Source: a virus. Taken from it: a stretch of 23,274 nt of DNA. Below, piece after piece: positions 8,092 through 16,970 of this stretch (positions within the stretch are counted from its first letter, which is position 1; every line of letters begins with the position of its first letter). Where the stretch lies: positions 1 to 23,274 of the IMG/VR virus record IMGVR_UViG_3300020430_001474; one strand, written 5' to 3'. The translations under genes and the position numbers were made by a program. Below the pieces are notes generated by a model. The model did no database searches, was not told the origin of the DNA, and worked only from the letters and a program-made list of their open reading frames with translations.

Positions 8092-8501
8092 TTTATAATT
8101 GATTTAATTTGTTTTTCTTGTAAACCCATACGTGTCAATATATTAAGAATTTCTTTATCTCCCAAAAATTCTAAATATTCTTTTACTTCGTTTTTGGAAC
8201 ATTCCCAATAATTAGATAAATGATCTAATAAATCTTCATTATGTTTTTTTAACTTAGATTTAATATATTTGTTCCATTTATTATTTTTAGGAATAAATTC
8301 TCTATAGACACTGTATATTTCTTTTTTATTTTGGGGATTGATACTTTGAACTTCATTTACTATATCTAAATAGTCTTTATTCATAGAAATAAATCTATGT
8401 ATCATATAACTGTTCCATAACTCCCAATCTTTATCAGAAAAGGAATCAGGATCAGCCTTTATATAATTTATTTGTTTAAGCCAATCCCAAATATTTTTCA
8501 T
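8088..8501 (-). CDS. 62: Clamp loader small subunit, gp62-like
   Basis: A 137-residue protein that matches the pattern of T4-type gp62, the single non-ATPase subunit of the 44/62 clamp loader. The shared core is an aromatic/Met segment (WNSYMIHRFISMNKDYLDIVNEVQ, here about 29-52; compare YSKFMVENALSQFPE in T4), followed by YREFIPKNNKWNKYIK, equivalent to the PRGKRYGKW segment of T4. It is shorter than T4 gp62 (187 residues) but close to other distant phages' versions. Position close behind the gp44-like gene supports the call. Together they would open and load the gp45-type ring at primer-template junctions. Identity is by motif, so some doubt remains. Confidence 0.7.
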   Translation of the reverse strand: MKNIWDWLKQINYIKADPDSFSDKDWELWNSYMIHRFISMNKDYLDIVNEVQSINPQNKKEIYSVYREFIPKNNKWNKYIKSKLKKHNEDLLDHLSNYWECSKNEVKEYLEFLGDKEILNILTRMGLQEKQIKSIIK

Positions 8502-8753
8502 TTATACTACCTCGTCTTTTAATTCTTCTCTTAATTCTGGAGGTAATCCTTCGCCTAATATTTTATTATTAGTAGGATCATAAAACACAGGTATAGGCAT
8601 AATAGCATCATTATCAGTACCTGCTACAAATTTAGAAACTCTTCTTAATATAACAGCTGATTTGAAAATACTACCATCTTTACTATTTTTTATACCTTTA
8701 GTACTTTTTAGGTCAACATTTAGTTGTCCAGGATTTTGTGGTTGATTTTTCAT
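8502..8753 (-). CDS. Small conserved phage protein between clamp loader genes
   Basis: An 83-residue protein of unknown function. It starts MKNQPQNPGQLNVDL and has a central AVILRRVSKFVAGT...IMPIPVFYDP stretch that I recognise as a conserved family in T4-like marine phages. Related versions, as I recall them, carry a Cys-based zinc ribbon (CxxC pairs). Here no cysteine remains, so a metal site, if ancestral, has been lost. The C-terminus is an acidic helix (PPELREELKDEVV). It lies exactly between gp44 and gp62, with adjoining ends on both sides. Confidence 0.6.
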   Translation of the reverse strand: MKNQPQNPGQLNVDLKSTKGIKNSKDGSIFKSAVILRRVSKFVAGTDNDAIMPIPVFYDPTNNKILGEGLPPELREELKDEVV

Positions 8754-9664
8754 TTATTATTTATTAAATTATTAATTAAACTCATTACATTTATCTCTTT
8801 ATCTATTCTAAAATTTGCCTTATATTGATGATCATTTATTAAAATAGCTGCCGTACCTGATTTACCAGGGAGATATTCATCAGCATTATCATACAAAAAT
8901 CTAAATACTTCTTCAAAATCATCAATATTTGAATCAGCAATAATTTGCCTTATAGTATTAAATTTAGGATTATCTTTTTTTAACTCATTTAAAATAGCAG
9001 ACAGATAACTGGTACTGACAAGTAAAGAATCATCAAGCGCAAGCTGACCCTTATTATTACTTGCCTGGATAGTATTGAGCATTTTCCTTAGATCAGGATA
9101 GTACTTATTGACTATTTTACCAATGGCAGTTGGTTCATAACTTATACTCTCATTATCACATATACCAGCTAAATGTACTGCAACCTCTTTTTTAGTTGGA
9201 GGTACTACTTTAAATGTTGTACAACGTGATTGTAGTGGGTCAATTACCCTTTCCACATAGTTGCATGTTAAAATAAATCTTGTTGTTCTAGAAAATGTTT
9301 CTATAATGTTTCGGAGTGATGCTTGAGCTTGAATAGTTAAGAAATCAGCTTCGTCTAATATAACAACCTTAAGGGGTTTGAAAGAAGCAACTGAAGCAAA
9401 ACCAGATACTTTATCTCTAATTGTTTCAATACCACGTTCATCCGAGGCATTAATATATAGATAATCGCAATCTAAATTTTTAACTATTAACTTAGCAAGT
9501 GTAGTTTTACCTGTACCAGCAGGACCATAAAACAAATAATTTTGAATATCATTCTGTTCTAATTGTTTTGCTATAGATGATTTTAGGTTTTTATTACCTA
9601 CATAATCATCTAATTTAACAGGTCTGTATTTTTCGTTTAATAAACTATTCTCCGTATTCGCCAT
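8750..9664 (-). CDS. 44: Clamp loader ATPase subunit, gp44-like
   Basis: A 304-residue AAA+ ATPase of the replication factor C/gp44 type. Motifs: LNEKYRPVKLDDYVGN at the N-terminus, Walker A GPAGTGKT (47-54), Walker B VVILDEAD (100-107), sensor 1 LTCN (132-135) and the arginine-finger SRC motif (146-148) that defines clamp loaders. A C-terminal collar domain follows. In T4 four copies assemble with one gp62 and load the sliding clamp. Length is close to T4 gp44 (319). The start at 9664 lies 20 bases inside the preceding small gene. Order is 44 then 62 here, the reverse of T4, and both lie downstream of the clamp gene. Confidence 0.93.
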   Translation of the reverse strand: MANTENSLLNEKYRPVKLDDYVGNKNLKSSIAKQLEQNDIQNYLFYGPAGTGKTTLAKLIVKNLDCDYLYINASDERGIETIRDKVSGFASVASFKPLKVVILDEADFLTIQAQASLRNIIETFSRTTRFILTCNYVERVIDPLQSRCTTFKVVPPTKKEVAVHLAGICDNESISYEPTAIGKIVNKYYPDLRKMLNTIQASNNKGQLALDDSLLVSTSYLSAILNELKKDNPKFNTIRQIIADSNIDDFEEVFRFLYDNADEYLPGKSGTAAILINDHQYKANFRIDKEINVMSLINNLINNK

Positions 9665-9920
9665 AGATACTATATCTTTTTACAACTGGTTTTGGTACTT
9701 CAACTTCTTTAGCATTAATAGCATATAATTTACTTTCTAATGGTTCTAATCTATAATGACCTCTAAAATCTGTTTTTTGCATATAAGCTTCTAAAGCATC
9801 AGTTAAATTTTTATGTATTTTACCATTAGGTTCATCTGCTAGTCTCCATTTATCTCCAGGAGGTATTCTATTAGCTATTAGTACCTTTTTTTCTTCAATT
9901 TTAGTTTTTAATTGATCCAT
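9645..9920 (-). CDS. Small hypothetical protein
   Basis: A 91-residue basic protein with no recognised domain. It begins with a charged helix (MDQLKTKIEEKKVLIANR), then IPPGDKWRLADEPNGKIHKN, a single helix (TDALEAYMQKTDF), and a Tyr-rich C-terminus (VKRYSIYGEYGE). The IPPGDKW and RGHYRLEPLESKLY segments look like short beta elements. It lies directly after groEL and overlaps the gp44 start. The start codon is immediately preceded by CGTATATT, a word seen before two other genes in this window. Function unknown. Confidence 0.55.
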   Translation of the reverse strand: MDQLKTKIEEKKVLIANRIPPGDKWRLADEPNGKIHKNLTDALEAYMQKTDFRGHYRLEPLESKLYAINAKEVEVPKPVVKRYSIYGEYGE

Positions 9921-9950
9921 AATATACGAAATTATATTTAATTATCCAAA

Positions 9951-11974
<2,024 letters not shown>

Positions 11975-11988
<14 letters not shown>

Positions 11989-12286
11989 TTATATAATTTT
12001 TAATGTTATTTTCAATTGTTCTAAATTCATTTAGAAAACTATCTAATGTAGTATAGTGTTCTTTAGTGTGTAACTTATCTTGAGTTATCCTATTTAATGC
12101 TTGTCCAAAATTAGCATGGAAAGTAAGAGCTTTAGTATATTCTTTACTTTTTCCTTTTGATCTAAAATGATCAGCATTGGATTGGATTCTTTGGTTCACA
12201 GTGTAACAGTTTTCATCTTTAGTAATGAAATAAGGTTCCATAGCTGCGTCCTCAATAAGTGTAAGAGATTTTAATTTTCTTGCCAT
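11975..12286 (-). CDS. Conserved phage hypothetical protein preceding groES
   Basis: A 103-residue protein. The N-terminus MARKLKSLTLIEDAAMEPYFITKDENCYTVNQRI looks like a small beta sheet, and the rest is helical (ALTFHANFGQALNRITQDKL, FLNEFRTIENNIKNYI). I have the impression of similar LIEDxxMxPYxIxxDxxCYTV proteins in T4-like cyanophages, where function is unknown. It starts after a well-defined intergenic hairpin (12321-12349), so it may be the first gene of the groES-groEL-gp44 transcript. The start overlaps nothing and is preceded by an A/T-rich leader. Confidence 0.6.
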
Positions 12287-12309
12287 AATATTTTTAAATA
12301 TTGTTATAT

Positions 12310-12327
12310 CACAATATACGAAAAAAA
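12310..12327 (-). promoter_or_regulatory. TTTCGTATATTG motif before the groES operon
   Basis: On the minus strand TTTCGTATATTGTG lies 24 to 41 bases before the start at 12286. Related words occur at 22598-22584 (TTTTGTATATTAACG, before thioredoxin) and touching the start at 9920 (TTTCGTATATT then ATG). This may be a phage promoter or operator element; only three instances are seen. Confidence 0.3.
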
Positions 12328-12349
12328 CATTGCTAGGACACGTTTTTTT
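12321..12349 (-). terminator. Hairpin terminator after hsp20
   Basis: Arms AAAAAAACGT and ATGTTTTTTT give a 10-bp stem (one G-T pair) with a 9-base loop GTCCTAGCA, ending in a run of seven T. A-tract and U-tract arms mean it can work on both strands. It lies between the hsp20 stop (12361) and the next start. Confidence 0.55.
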
Positions 12350-12360
12350 AATAAAACTTA

Positions 12361-12783
12361 TTACTTAATTTTAATTGATTTTGGTTTAGCTTCTTCAGCT
12401 AATGGTATAAAAATTTCTAATAAACCATTTACTAGTTTAGCATCAATATTACCTAAATCAAATTTAGGTGCTATTTTATACCTTAAATCAAATGATTTTT
12501 TAGATAAACCATTGTGAATCATTCCATCATGGAATTTATCTTCTTCTGGTTTAGTGTAACTAATTTTTAAAGTATCCCCTTCAATATCTAAGACTACGTC
12601 TTTTTTAGTAAGACCAGTACAAGCTACTTCAAAATGAAGTCCTGTATCGTCAAAGAAAATATTAAGTGGATGTGGTTGTTTGAAATTTCCAACAGGTTGA
12701 AATGTGCTGTCAGATTTAAAGTGATTCCTAAAAAGGATGTCGAAAGGACTTATATGCCTTTCAAAGATTTCTAATGTACTCAT
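12361..12783 (-). CDS. hsp20: Small heat-shock protein, Hsp20/alpha-crystallin
   Basis: A 140-residue small heat-shock chaperone. An N-terminal arm of about 50 residues precedes an alpha-crystallin domain: IFFDDTGLHFEVACTGLTKKDV, LDIEGDTLKISYTK, SFDLRYKIAPKFDLGNIDAKLVNGLLEIFIPL, with the signature A-x-x-x-N-G-L-L-x-I near residues 114-124. The C-terminal tail contains the short I-x-I-type anchor (SIKIK). It would bind unfolding proteins as oligomers without ATP. Small Hsp20 genes are common in T4-like cyanophages, where they are often near structural or replication genes. Here the gene stands alone between two hairpins with its own likely promoter, so it could be expressed independently of its neighbours. 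Confidence 0.93.
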   Translation of the reverse strand: MSTLEIFERHISPFDILFRNHFKSDSTFQPVGNFKQPHPLNIFFDDTGLHFEVACTGLTKKDVVLDIEGDTLKISYTKPEEDKFHDGMIHNGLSKKSFDLRYKIAPKFDLGNIDAKLVNGLLEIFIPLAEEAKPKSIKIK

Positions 12784-12799
12784 ATCATTTTTATTTAGT

Positions 12800-12814
12800 G
12801 AGGCCGAAGCTCTC
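12800..12814 (-). promoter_or_regulatory. UUCG-tetraloop hairpin in the hsp20 leader
   Basis: Minus strand GAGAGCTTCGGCCTC folds as GAG(A)GC-UUCG-GCCUC: five pairs, one bulged A and an extra-stable cUUCGg loop. It lies 16 bases before the hsp20 start. No T run follows, so it is unlikely to be a terminator; it may stabilise or regulate the mRNA. Confidence 0.45.
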
Positions 12815-12829
12815 GGTTAATTAATTTTT

Positions 12830-12861
12830 AAAACATAACACGTGCCCTAGCTACATGTTTT
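12830..12861. repeat. Inverted repeat with shared ACGTGYCCTAGC core
   Basis: Arms AAAACAT (12830-12836) and ATGTTTT (12855-12861) enclose an 18-base loop. The loop contains ACGTGCCCTAGC on the plus strand (12840-12851). The same core, with T for C, is on the minus strand at 12343-12332 in the hairpin after hsp20, so the two elements flank the gene in opposite orientation. It could act as a terminator for the Cys-rich gene or as part of the hsp20 control region. Confidence 0.5.
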
Positions 12862-12880
12862 ATTATACATATATGATAAT
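12862..12880 (-). promoter_or_regulatory. Predicted promoter for hsp20
   Basis: On the minus strand ATTATCATATATGTATAAT contains TATAAT (12867-12862) preceded by G. It includes the 13-base word CATATATGTATAA (12875-12863), identical to that in the promoter at 6489-6516. A clear -35 box is not seen. About 80 bases of leader would follow before hsp20. Confidence 0.45.
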
Positions 12881-12889
12881 AAAGAAAAA

Positions 12890-13207
12890 TTAAGCTTCCA
12901 AGCTATTTTTCAATTTTTCTTCATCTTCTTCACTCATAAATGCTGCCCACTTACCTTTAGGACAACTAGAAGAAAGTGATCTAACTTTTAAAGTTAAAAT
13001 ACAACCACAATCATCACAACAAGGTGCAGTTCCTGGTACAGCGCATCCAGTACCTACAGTATCAAAATGCGCACAAGTAGAACAAATCTTCCATCTTTTC
13101 CAAGCAATATCTTCAACATCATCTTTAGTAAAAATTCTGTTTTTAATACCCTCAGCTATAGCAGGAAGATTCCCAAATGCATTTATTAGCTTATTTATTC
13201 TATTCAT
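12890..13207 (-). CDS. Cysteine-rich, probable zinc-binding protein
   Basis: A 105-residue protein with eight cysteines: Cys42 and Cys45 (CSTC), Cys55, Cys63 and Cys64, Cys67 and Cys69 (CCDDCGC), and Cys82 in SSSCPKGKW. The spacing suggests one or two structural zinc knuckles between residues 40 and 86, flanked by a helical N-terminus and an acidic helical tail (SEEDEEKLKNSLEA). The CxxCxxFD...GC...CCxxCGCxLxxKxRxxxxxCPxGKW pattern is, to my recollection, a recurrent small phage/bacterial family without known function. It may bind nucleic acid or protein. It is separated from hsp20 by the promoter/hairpin region and abuts the membrane protein before it. Confidence 0.65.
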   Translation of the reverse strand: MNRINKLINAFGNLPAIAEGIKNRIFTKDDVEDIAWKRWKICSTCAHFDTVGTGCAVPGTAPCCDDCGCILTLKVRSLSSSCPKGKWAAFMSEEDEEKLKNSLEA

Positions 13208-13417
13208 TTATACCATTTCCTCCACAATACCAACTAATTCACTAACTACTAATAAAACTGTAGCTGCAACTAAATTAAATGGTATGAAGATATATCCAAC
13301 AATACGTATTGCGGATTTGATAAATGAAACTATTTGATGCTTTTTTTGGTCAGGCATATGTGCTAAATTTTTCCTGTCCTTTTCTATGTCGTTAACATCT
13401 TTAAAGTTTTGTATCAT
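13208..13417 (-). CDS. Small single-pass membrane protein
   Basis: A 69-residue protein. The N-terminal half is charged (NDIEKDRKNLAHMPDQKKHQ) and the C-terminal half is one hydrophobic stretch (IRIVGYIFIPFNLVAATVLLVVSELVGIV, about 37-65) that would form one or a kinked pair of membrane helices. No signal peptide is apparent; the N-terminus is probably cytoplasmic. Function unknown. It is preceded by AAATTAAAATT and lies 4 bases after the DUF2452-type gene and directly before the Cys-rich gene. Confidence 0.6.
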   Translation of the reverse strand: MIQNFKDVNDIEKDRKNLAHMPDQKKHQIVSFIKSAIRIVGYIFIPFNLVAATVLLVVSELVGIVEEMV

Positions 13418-13421
13418 AATT

Positions 13422-13805
13422 TTAATTTATTTTAGACCATTTATCATCTGAATCCATTCTAAAAGTACCAATATAAATTTGGTTCCATTCATCAGGACCT
13501 ATTAATGATAAAAATAGTGTTTTTTCGGTTTCTCTCTGATATAAATGGTAAATATGGCCTTTAATAGGTTCAAACCTAAAATCACTATTATATACTAATT
13601 CATTCCATTTATATGCTTCTAATAATTTTTTATATTCATCCTTAATTTCATTAAAACGTGATTCAAAATAATGATTAGTTTTAATTACTTTTTCTTGTTT
13701 ATAAGCTGAAAGATCAGTAGGTTGTATAGAAGGGGCACTAACACTATCACCATAAGGCATAATAGCCTTATTTTCAGCAAACATATCTGGTTTTTTATCA
13801 CTCAT
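13422..13805 (-). CDS. DUF2452-type protein
   Basis: A 127-residue protein. The C-terminal part matches the DUF2452 pattern: KWNELVYNSDFRFEPIKGHIYHLYQ (about 66-90) followed by FLSLIGPDEW (97-106) and a short final strand. The N-terminal 45 residues (KPDMFAENKAIMPYGDSVSAPSIQPTD) are Pro-rich and probably flexible. The family has unknown function and is, to my knowledge, frequent in Flavobacteria and also found in eukaryotes. It overlaps the clamp gene's end by 8 bases. Its presence is one hint to a Bacteroidota host. Its link to replication is by position only. Confidence 0.75.
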   Translation of the reverse strand: MSDKKPDMFAENKAIMPYGDSVSAPSIQPTDLSAYKQEKVIKTNHYFESRFNEIKDEYKKLLEAYKWNELVYNSDFRFEPIKGHIYHLYQRETEKTLFLSLIGPDEWNQIYIGTFRMDSDDKWSKIN

Positions 13806-14526
13806 TTCTTGCTACGTAATATTCAGTTGATATTCCTAGTTCATCAGAATTAAAAGATAATTTTACCATTCCTCTTTCTGATAGTTTTAATTTACCGTAT
13901 TCCATATCTTTATTTGCTGATAAAATAGACTTAAACATATCTGAGTCAAACGGTATTGCCAGGTCTTCTTTAGATATTTCTCCGGACATTTGGAATGTTA
14001 TCTTATTAGAAAATCCTGTATTATCTCCAAATATAAATTCACAAACATCATTATTATCAAAATCTTTAGTAGTAGTAATAAGCATATTATTAACGTCATT
14101 TAATGCATTTTTTGCCTTAATTAAATGATCTATTTCAATAGGAGATAAATCTAATTGTATTTCCCATGAATCGGGATCTTCATACCATGTTGTTTTACCT
14201 AATATTAAGACATCAGCTAATGAATACGTTAAATCAAAATTAGAATCAGCAATATGAATTTTAGTAAATACTGATTTTAGTTTTTCTAATGTAATTAATA
14301 AATCTCCATTAGTTATTGATACTAATTTTAATAATTTATCTGTGTCAAATATTCCCAGTTCACCATCTTCTAATTTAAAATTATTTAAATGAACCTTACA
14401 CACCCTACCTTTTTCACCTGCGTAGATAGTAAGGGTATTATCTTTTATTCTCCATTTAACTTGATTATTTAGACCCCCTAAATAATACTTTGATATAACA
14501 CTTTGCAAAACATTTTTATTTATCAT
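13798..14526 (-). CDS. 45: DNA polymerase sliding clamp, gp45-like
   Basis: A 242-residue protein of the gp45/PCNA-like clamp type; T4 gp45 has 228. The two halves show the alternating short strands of clamp folds: LTIYAGEKGRVCKVHL, GIFDTDKLLKLVSI, IHIADSNFDLTYSLAD, WEIQLDLSPIEIDHLIKAKNAL, then CEFIFGDNTGFSNKITF and a final KLSFNSDELGISTEYYVA strand. The IxxxDSxFxLxY segment matches the IKIADARSTIFW region of T4. It would form a trimeric ring that tethers the split polymerase. The start at 14526 overlaps the radical SAM stop (ATGA). Homology is by pattern and location near gp43/44/62, without an alignment. Confidence 0.82.
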   Translation of the reverse strand: MINKNVLQSVISKYYLGGLNNQVKWRIKDNTLTIYAGEKGRVCKVHLNNFKLEDGELGIFDTDKLLKLVSITNGDLLITLEKLKSVFTKIHIADSNFDLTYSLADVLILGKTTWYEDPDSWEIQLDLSPIEIDHLIKAKNALNDVNNMLITTTKDFDNNDVCEFIFGDNTGFSNKITFQMSGEISKEDLAIPFDSDMFKSILSANKDMEYGKLKLSERGMVKLSFNSDELGISTEYYVARNE

Positions 14527-15410
14527 ATAATTATATTTTTACTCATTATTTTTTCACTAGGACTAATACCATTTTCACATCTACCACATATATCAAATGT
14601 TTGTAATGGGGTAGGCATGATGTCATCATACGAATCCTCTATGATATTTCCAAGTATTTTTTCTAAACTATAATCCATACAGCATAAAGAAACATCTCCA
14701 TTAGGTAAAACTACATTATGGTATAAATGTTCTATGCAACCACAAGTACTAGGTCCCTGATTACCTGCATGGTTTACTCTATCTTTTATTTTATCTAAAG
14801 CAGGTTTAATTTGAGCTTCACCTATTAAATTACCAGCCCTATCCCAAAAATTAGGAATTACTGGATCTGGCCATAAATCTTTTACACAGTCATGAGGTTC
14901 ACCCATACTCATAACATAAAATGCCTGGATTTCATTTTCATATTCCTTAAATTTATCAAATACTTTATATAATCTTTTATTAAGTGGGTGTTCAGCTATT
15001 CTTTCCTTATCTGGTATGTGTAAACAAAAACCACCATTAGGACCTTTAGTCCAAGGTATGTCTTTTACTATTTCAACATCTTCCAAATTCATACCTACAC
15101 CTGTTGAAAATGCAGAAACTGGGTGTCCTTTATAGTTTGCGTATTGTAACATTTTAGAACAGTCACTATTAAGCCAAGGTTCAGTAAAACCTGAAAATGT
15201 TATTCTAACTTCTTTTGGAACTTTATCAACTATATGAATAAAATTTGATAATGATAATCTTTTAGGTTGACCTTTATGTGCGTGATATATTTTTTCTAAT
15301 GTTCTTTGAGGGCAAAAAGCACAATTTACAACACACCCATTAGGAGAAATTGATGTTGTAAACTCCAGAGTTGGCCATTTTGTAGTCTTCCAATAATCTT
15401 TTAACCTCAT
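14523..15410 (-). CDS. Radical SAM protein with SPASM-type C-terminal domain
   Basis: A 295-residue radical SAM enzyme. The N-terminal CVVNCAFC (Cys26, Cys30, Cys33) is the C-x3-C-x2-C motif for the 4Fe-4S cluster that cleaves SAM. A second cysteine set at the C-terminus (Cys223, Cys225, Cys243, Cys244, Cys275, Cys278) with VLPNGDVSLCCMDY and LGNI is the SPASM/auxiliary-cluster pattern. SPASM proteins usually act on peptides or other macromolecules, but the substrate is unknown. It sits between the second half of the DNA polymerase and the clamp gene, an unusual position. It is co-translated with the clamp (ATGA overlap). It could be linked to base modification, or be an unrelated passenger. 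Confidence 0.88.
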   Translation of the reverse strand: MRLKDYWKTTKWPTLEFTTSISPNGCVVNCAFCPQRTLEKIYHAHKGQPKRLSLSNFIHIVDKVPKEVRITFSGFTEPWLNSDCSKMLQYANYKGHPVSAFSTGVGMNLEDVEIVKDIPWTKGPNGGFCLHIPDKERIAEHPLNKRLYKVFDKFKEYENEIQAFYVMSMGEPHDCVKDLWPDPVIPNFWDRAGNLIGEAQIKPALDKIKDRVNHAGNQGPSTCGCIEHLYHNVVLPNGDVSLCCMDYSLEKILGNIIEDSYDDIMPTPLQTFDICGRCENGISPSEKIMSKNIII

Positions 15411-15412
15411 AT

Positions 15413-16348
15413 TTATATTTCATAAGATGATAGGGCATTTGTATGTGGGTTTAAATCCAAACTCCATTCCAAATCACCAAAAAATCCTTCCAATTTATTT
15501 AATAGTATACTTTCAAATACTTTCTGTCTGTCCGCATAAATATTTAAAAAATCAGATATTTTTTTAGGAATATCATAATCTAAAAATGCTAATCCATCTA
15601 TTTTATAAGGATTGTCTTTTAAATAAATCCATTTAACTTTATCTGCCATAGTAATTAGGTTATATTTTTTATCTAATTGCCATAATTTTAATAAATCATT
15701 ATACCTAATAGCGGCTCTTACTGGTGCAGGAGCACCTTTAAGTATTTCAGTAAACATTTCCCCTGCCCTAGCTTTAGTGCCTTGATATTTATCTAATTTT
15801 TTTACTGATGTTGGATTACCTAATTTAGCTAATGGTATTTTACCACTTATTATTTCCTTTTTAAAATCCTTAATTTGATTTAGTATATTATCTTTAGTTT
15901 CACCCTTCAATACTTGCTCTAATATTTTATTAAAGAAATCACCTAAAATAGGAGGAAAATTTGCTTTCATAAACTCTAAACCTTTAATATCTAGTGTTTC
16001 ATTTTCTATACCTTCTTGTTTAGTAATCCATTGAGCATAACGTCTAGTAGCCCTGAAGTATGCAGATCTAATTACACATTCAGTTTTCATCTCAAGTCTA
16101 TGTTTTTTTACATTAAAACATTCTTTAGCTAATCTATCATAATCCTCTGATATAATATCTTGATAAGCTAAAGCGACTTTTTCCAGTCTATTATCTTTTT
16201 CTTTATCAGGTAGACTTTCAAAGTCAGGAAATAAATGCAAAAGTATAGGTTCAGCATTAAAATAGTTCGAATCCGTGTCCACATAAGCACAATAATTAGT
16301 ATCTTCTTTATCGCAAATAAACCAAGGTGTATCTTCTAAATGTTTCAT
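15413..16348 (-). CDS. 43B: DNA polymerase, C-terminal part (motif C and thumb), gp43B
   Basis: A 311-residue polypeptide carrying the parts missing from the larger polymerase gene. Near its start is YVDTDS (22-27), motif C of family B polymerases with catalytic Asp24 and Asp26. Then come KKHRLEMKTECVIRSAYFRATRRYAQWITKQEG-type palm strands (the KKKRYAL.. region of T4 gp43), LDIKGLEFMKANFPPI, and a thumb-like helical region with APAPVRAAIRYNDLL and DNPYKIDGLAFLDYDIPKKI, matching the T4 order. The canonical C-terminal clamp-binding LDFLFG is not evident; the end is LEGFFGDLEWSLDLN plus 13 residues. It starts by ATGA overlap with the gene before it. The protein cannot polymerise alone and must pair with 16961-18667. 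Confidence 0.88.
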   Translation of the reverse strand: MKHLEDTPWFICDKEDTNYCAYVDTDSNYFNAEPILLHLFPDFESLPDKEKDNRLEKVALAYQDIISEDYDRLAKECFNVKKHRLEMKTECVIRSAYFRATRRYAQWITKQEGIENETLDIKGLEFMKANFPPILGDFFNKILEQVLKGETKDNILNQIKDFKKEIISGKIPLAKLGNPTSVKKLDKYQGTKARAGEMFTEILKGAPAPVRAAIRYNDLLKLWQLDKKYNLITMADKVKWIYLKDNPYKIDGLAFLDYDIPKKISDFLNIYADRQKVFESILLNKLEGFFGDLEWSLDLNPHTNALSSYEI

Positions 16349-16716
16349 GAATATTCCTTTACATCTAAATAATCACTACCAGTAACTAAATTAATATCAT
16401 TTTTTAATTTATTTCTAGTTTCATTATTTTTAAATATTTTTTTAGATAACAAAACAAATTGTTTATCTGTTGTTGATTTATCTCTAACTTCATTCTCCAG
16501 ATTCCATAATATACCATTTATTCTTGCTAACTCCAAATAGAGCACTTGAAGTGTAGAATCATTTTTAGTAAATAAATCAACACATTTAGGATTTAATTCT
16601 AAAAATTCCCTTTCAACTGTAGCTAATTTAGCAGGATCCCGTAGATTAAGTTTTTTTAATTCTAAAATTGAAATCCTATCTAATAGTTCACCATTTGAAA
16701 TTTTTATATTTGTCAT
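16345..16716 (-). CDS. DUF6165-like helical protein between polymerase halves
   Basis: A 123-residue protein beginning MTNIKISNGELLDRISILELKKLNL, which resembles what I recall as DUF6165, a small helical family of unknown function (pattern GELLDKIxILExK). The rest is helical (LYLELARINGILWNLENEVRD, LLSKKIFKNNETRNKLKNDIN). There is no Cys, metal site, helicase or endonuclease motif (no LAGLIDADG, GIY-YIG or HNH), so it is not a homing endonuclease. It overlaps the neighbours by 4 bases on both sides (ATGA). It therefore lies in frame-coupled order between the two polymerase genes. Confidence 0.65.
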   Translation of the reverse strand: MTNIKISNGELLDRISILELKKLNLRDPAKLATVEREFLELNPKCVDLFTKNDSTLQVLYLELARINGILWNLENEVRDKSTTDKQFVLLSKKIFKNNETRNKLKNDINLVTGSDYLDVKEYS

Positions 16717-16970
16717 TCTGCTGCTGGGAATTTAATTGTAGGTCCAGGTTTTTCACCTTTAGAATTTCTAGTTGGTTCTTCTATGTCAATTTGAAATGTA
16801 ACATTATTAACTTTAAATCTAAATACTCCTTGTTTTAGGAATTTTTTGAATGTTAATTCTTGTGTTTCAGTCCATAATTCGCTCATAGCTATTATGTCTT
16901 TTTTACTTATTAGTTCTCCATTAGCTAATATTCTCATATTTTTTCTAATAGATTGAGGTTTTAAGGCCAT
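16713..16970 (-). CDS. Small hypothetical protein between polymerase halves
   Basis: An 85-residue basic protein. The N-terminus is helical (SIRKNMRILANGELISKKDIIAMSELWTETQELTF) and the C-terminus beta-rich with FKVNNVTFQIDIEEPT, ending GPTIKFPAAE. No domain recognised. Its start lies inside the end of the larger polymerase gene (10 bases shared), and its stop overlaps the next start. Without any nuclease motif it does not look like the mobile endonucleases that split polymerase genes in other T4-like phages. Confidence 0.6.
   Translation of the reverse strand: MALKPQSIRKNMRILANGELISKKDIIAMSELWTETQELTFKKFLKQGVFRFKVNNVTFQIDIEEPTRNSKGEKPGPTIKFPAAE

Noticed and set aside
16345-16970. Homing endonuclease in the polymerase gap
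   Set aside because: Neither small protein has LAGLIDADG, GIY-YIG, HNH or His-Cys motifs.
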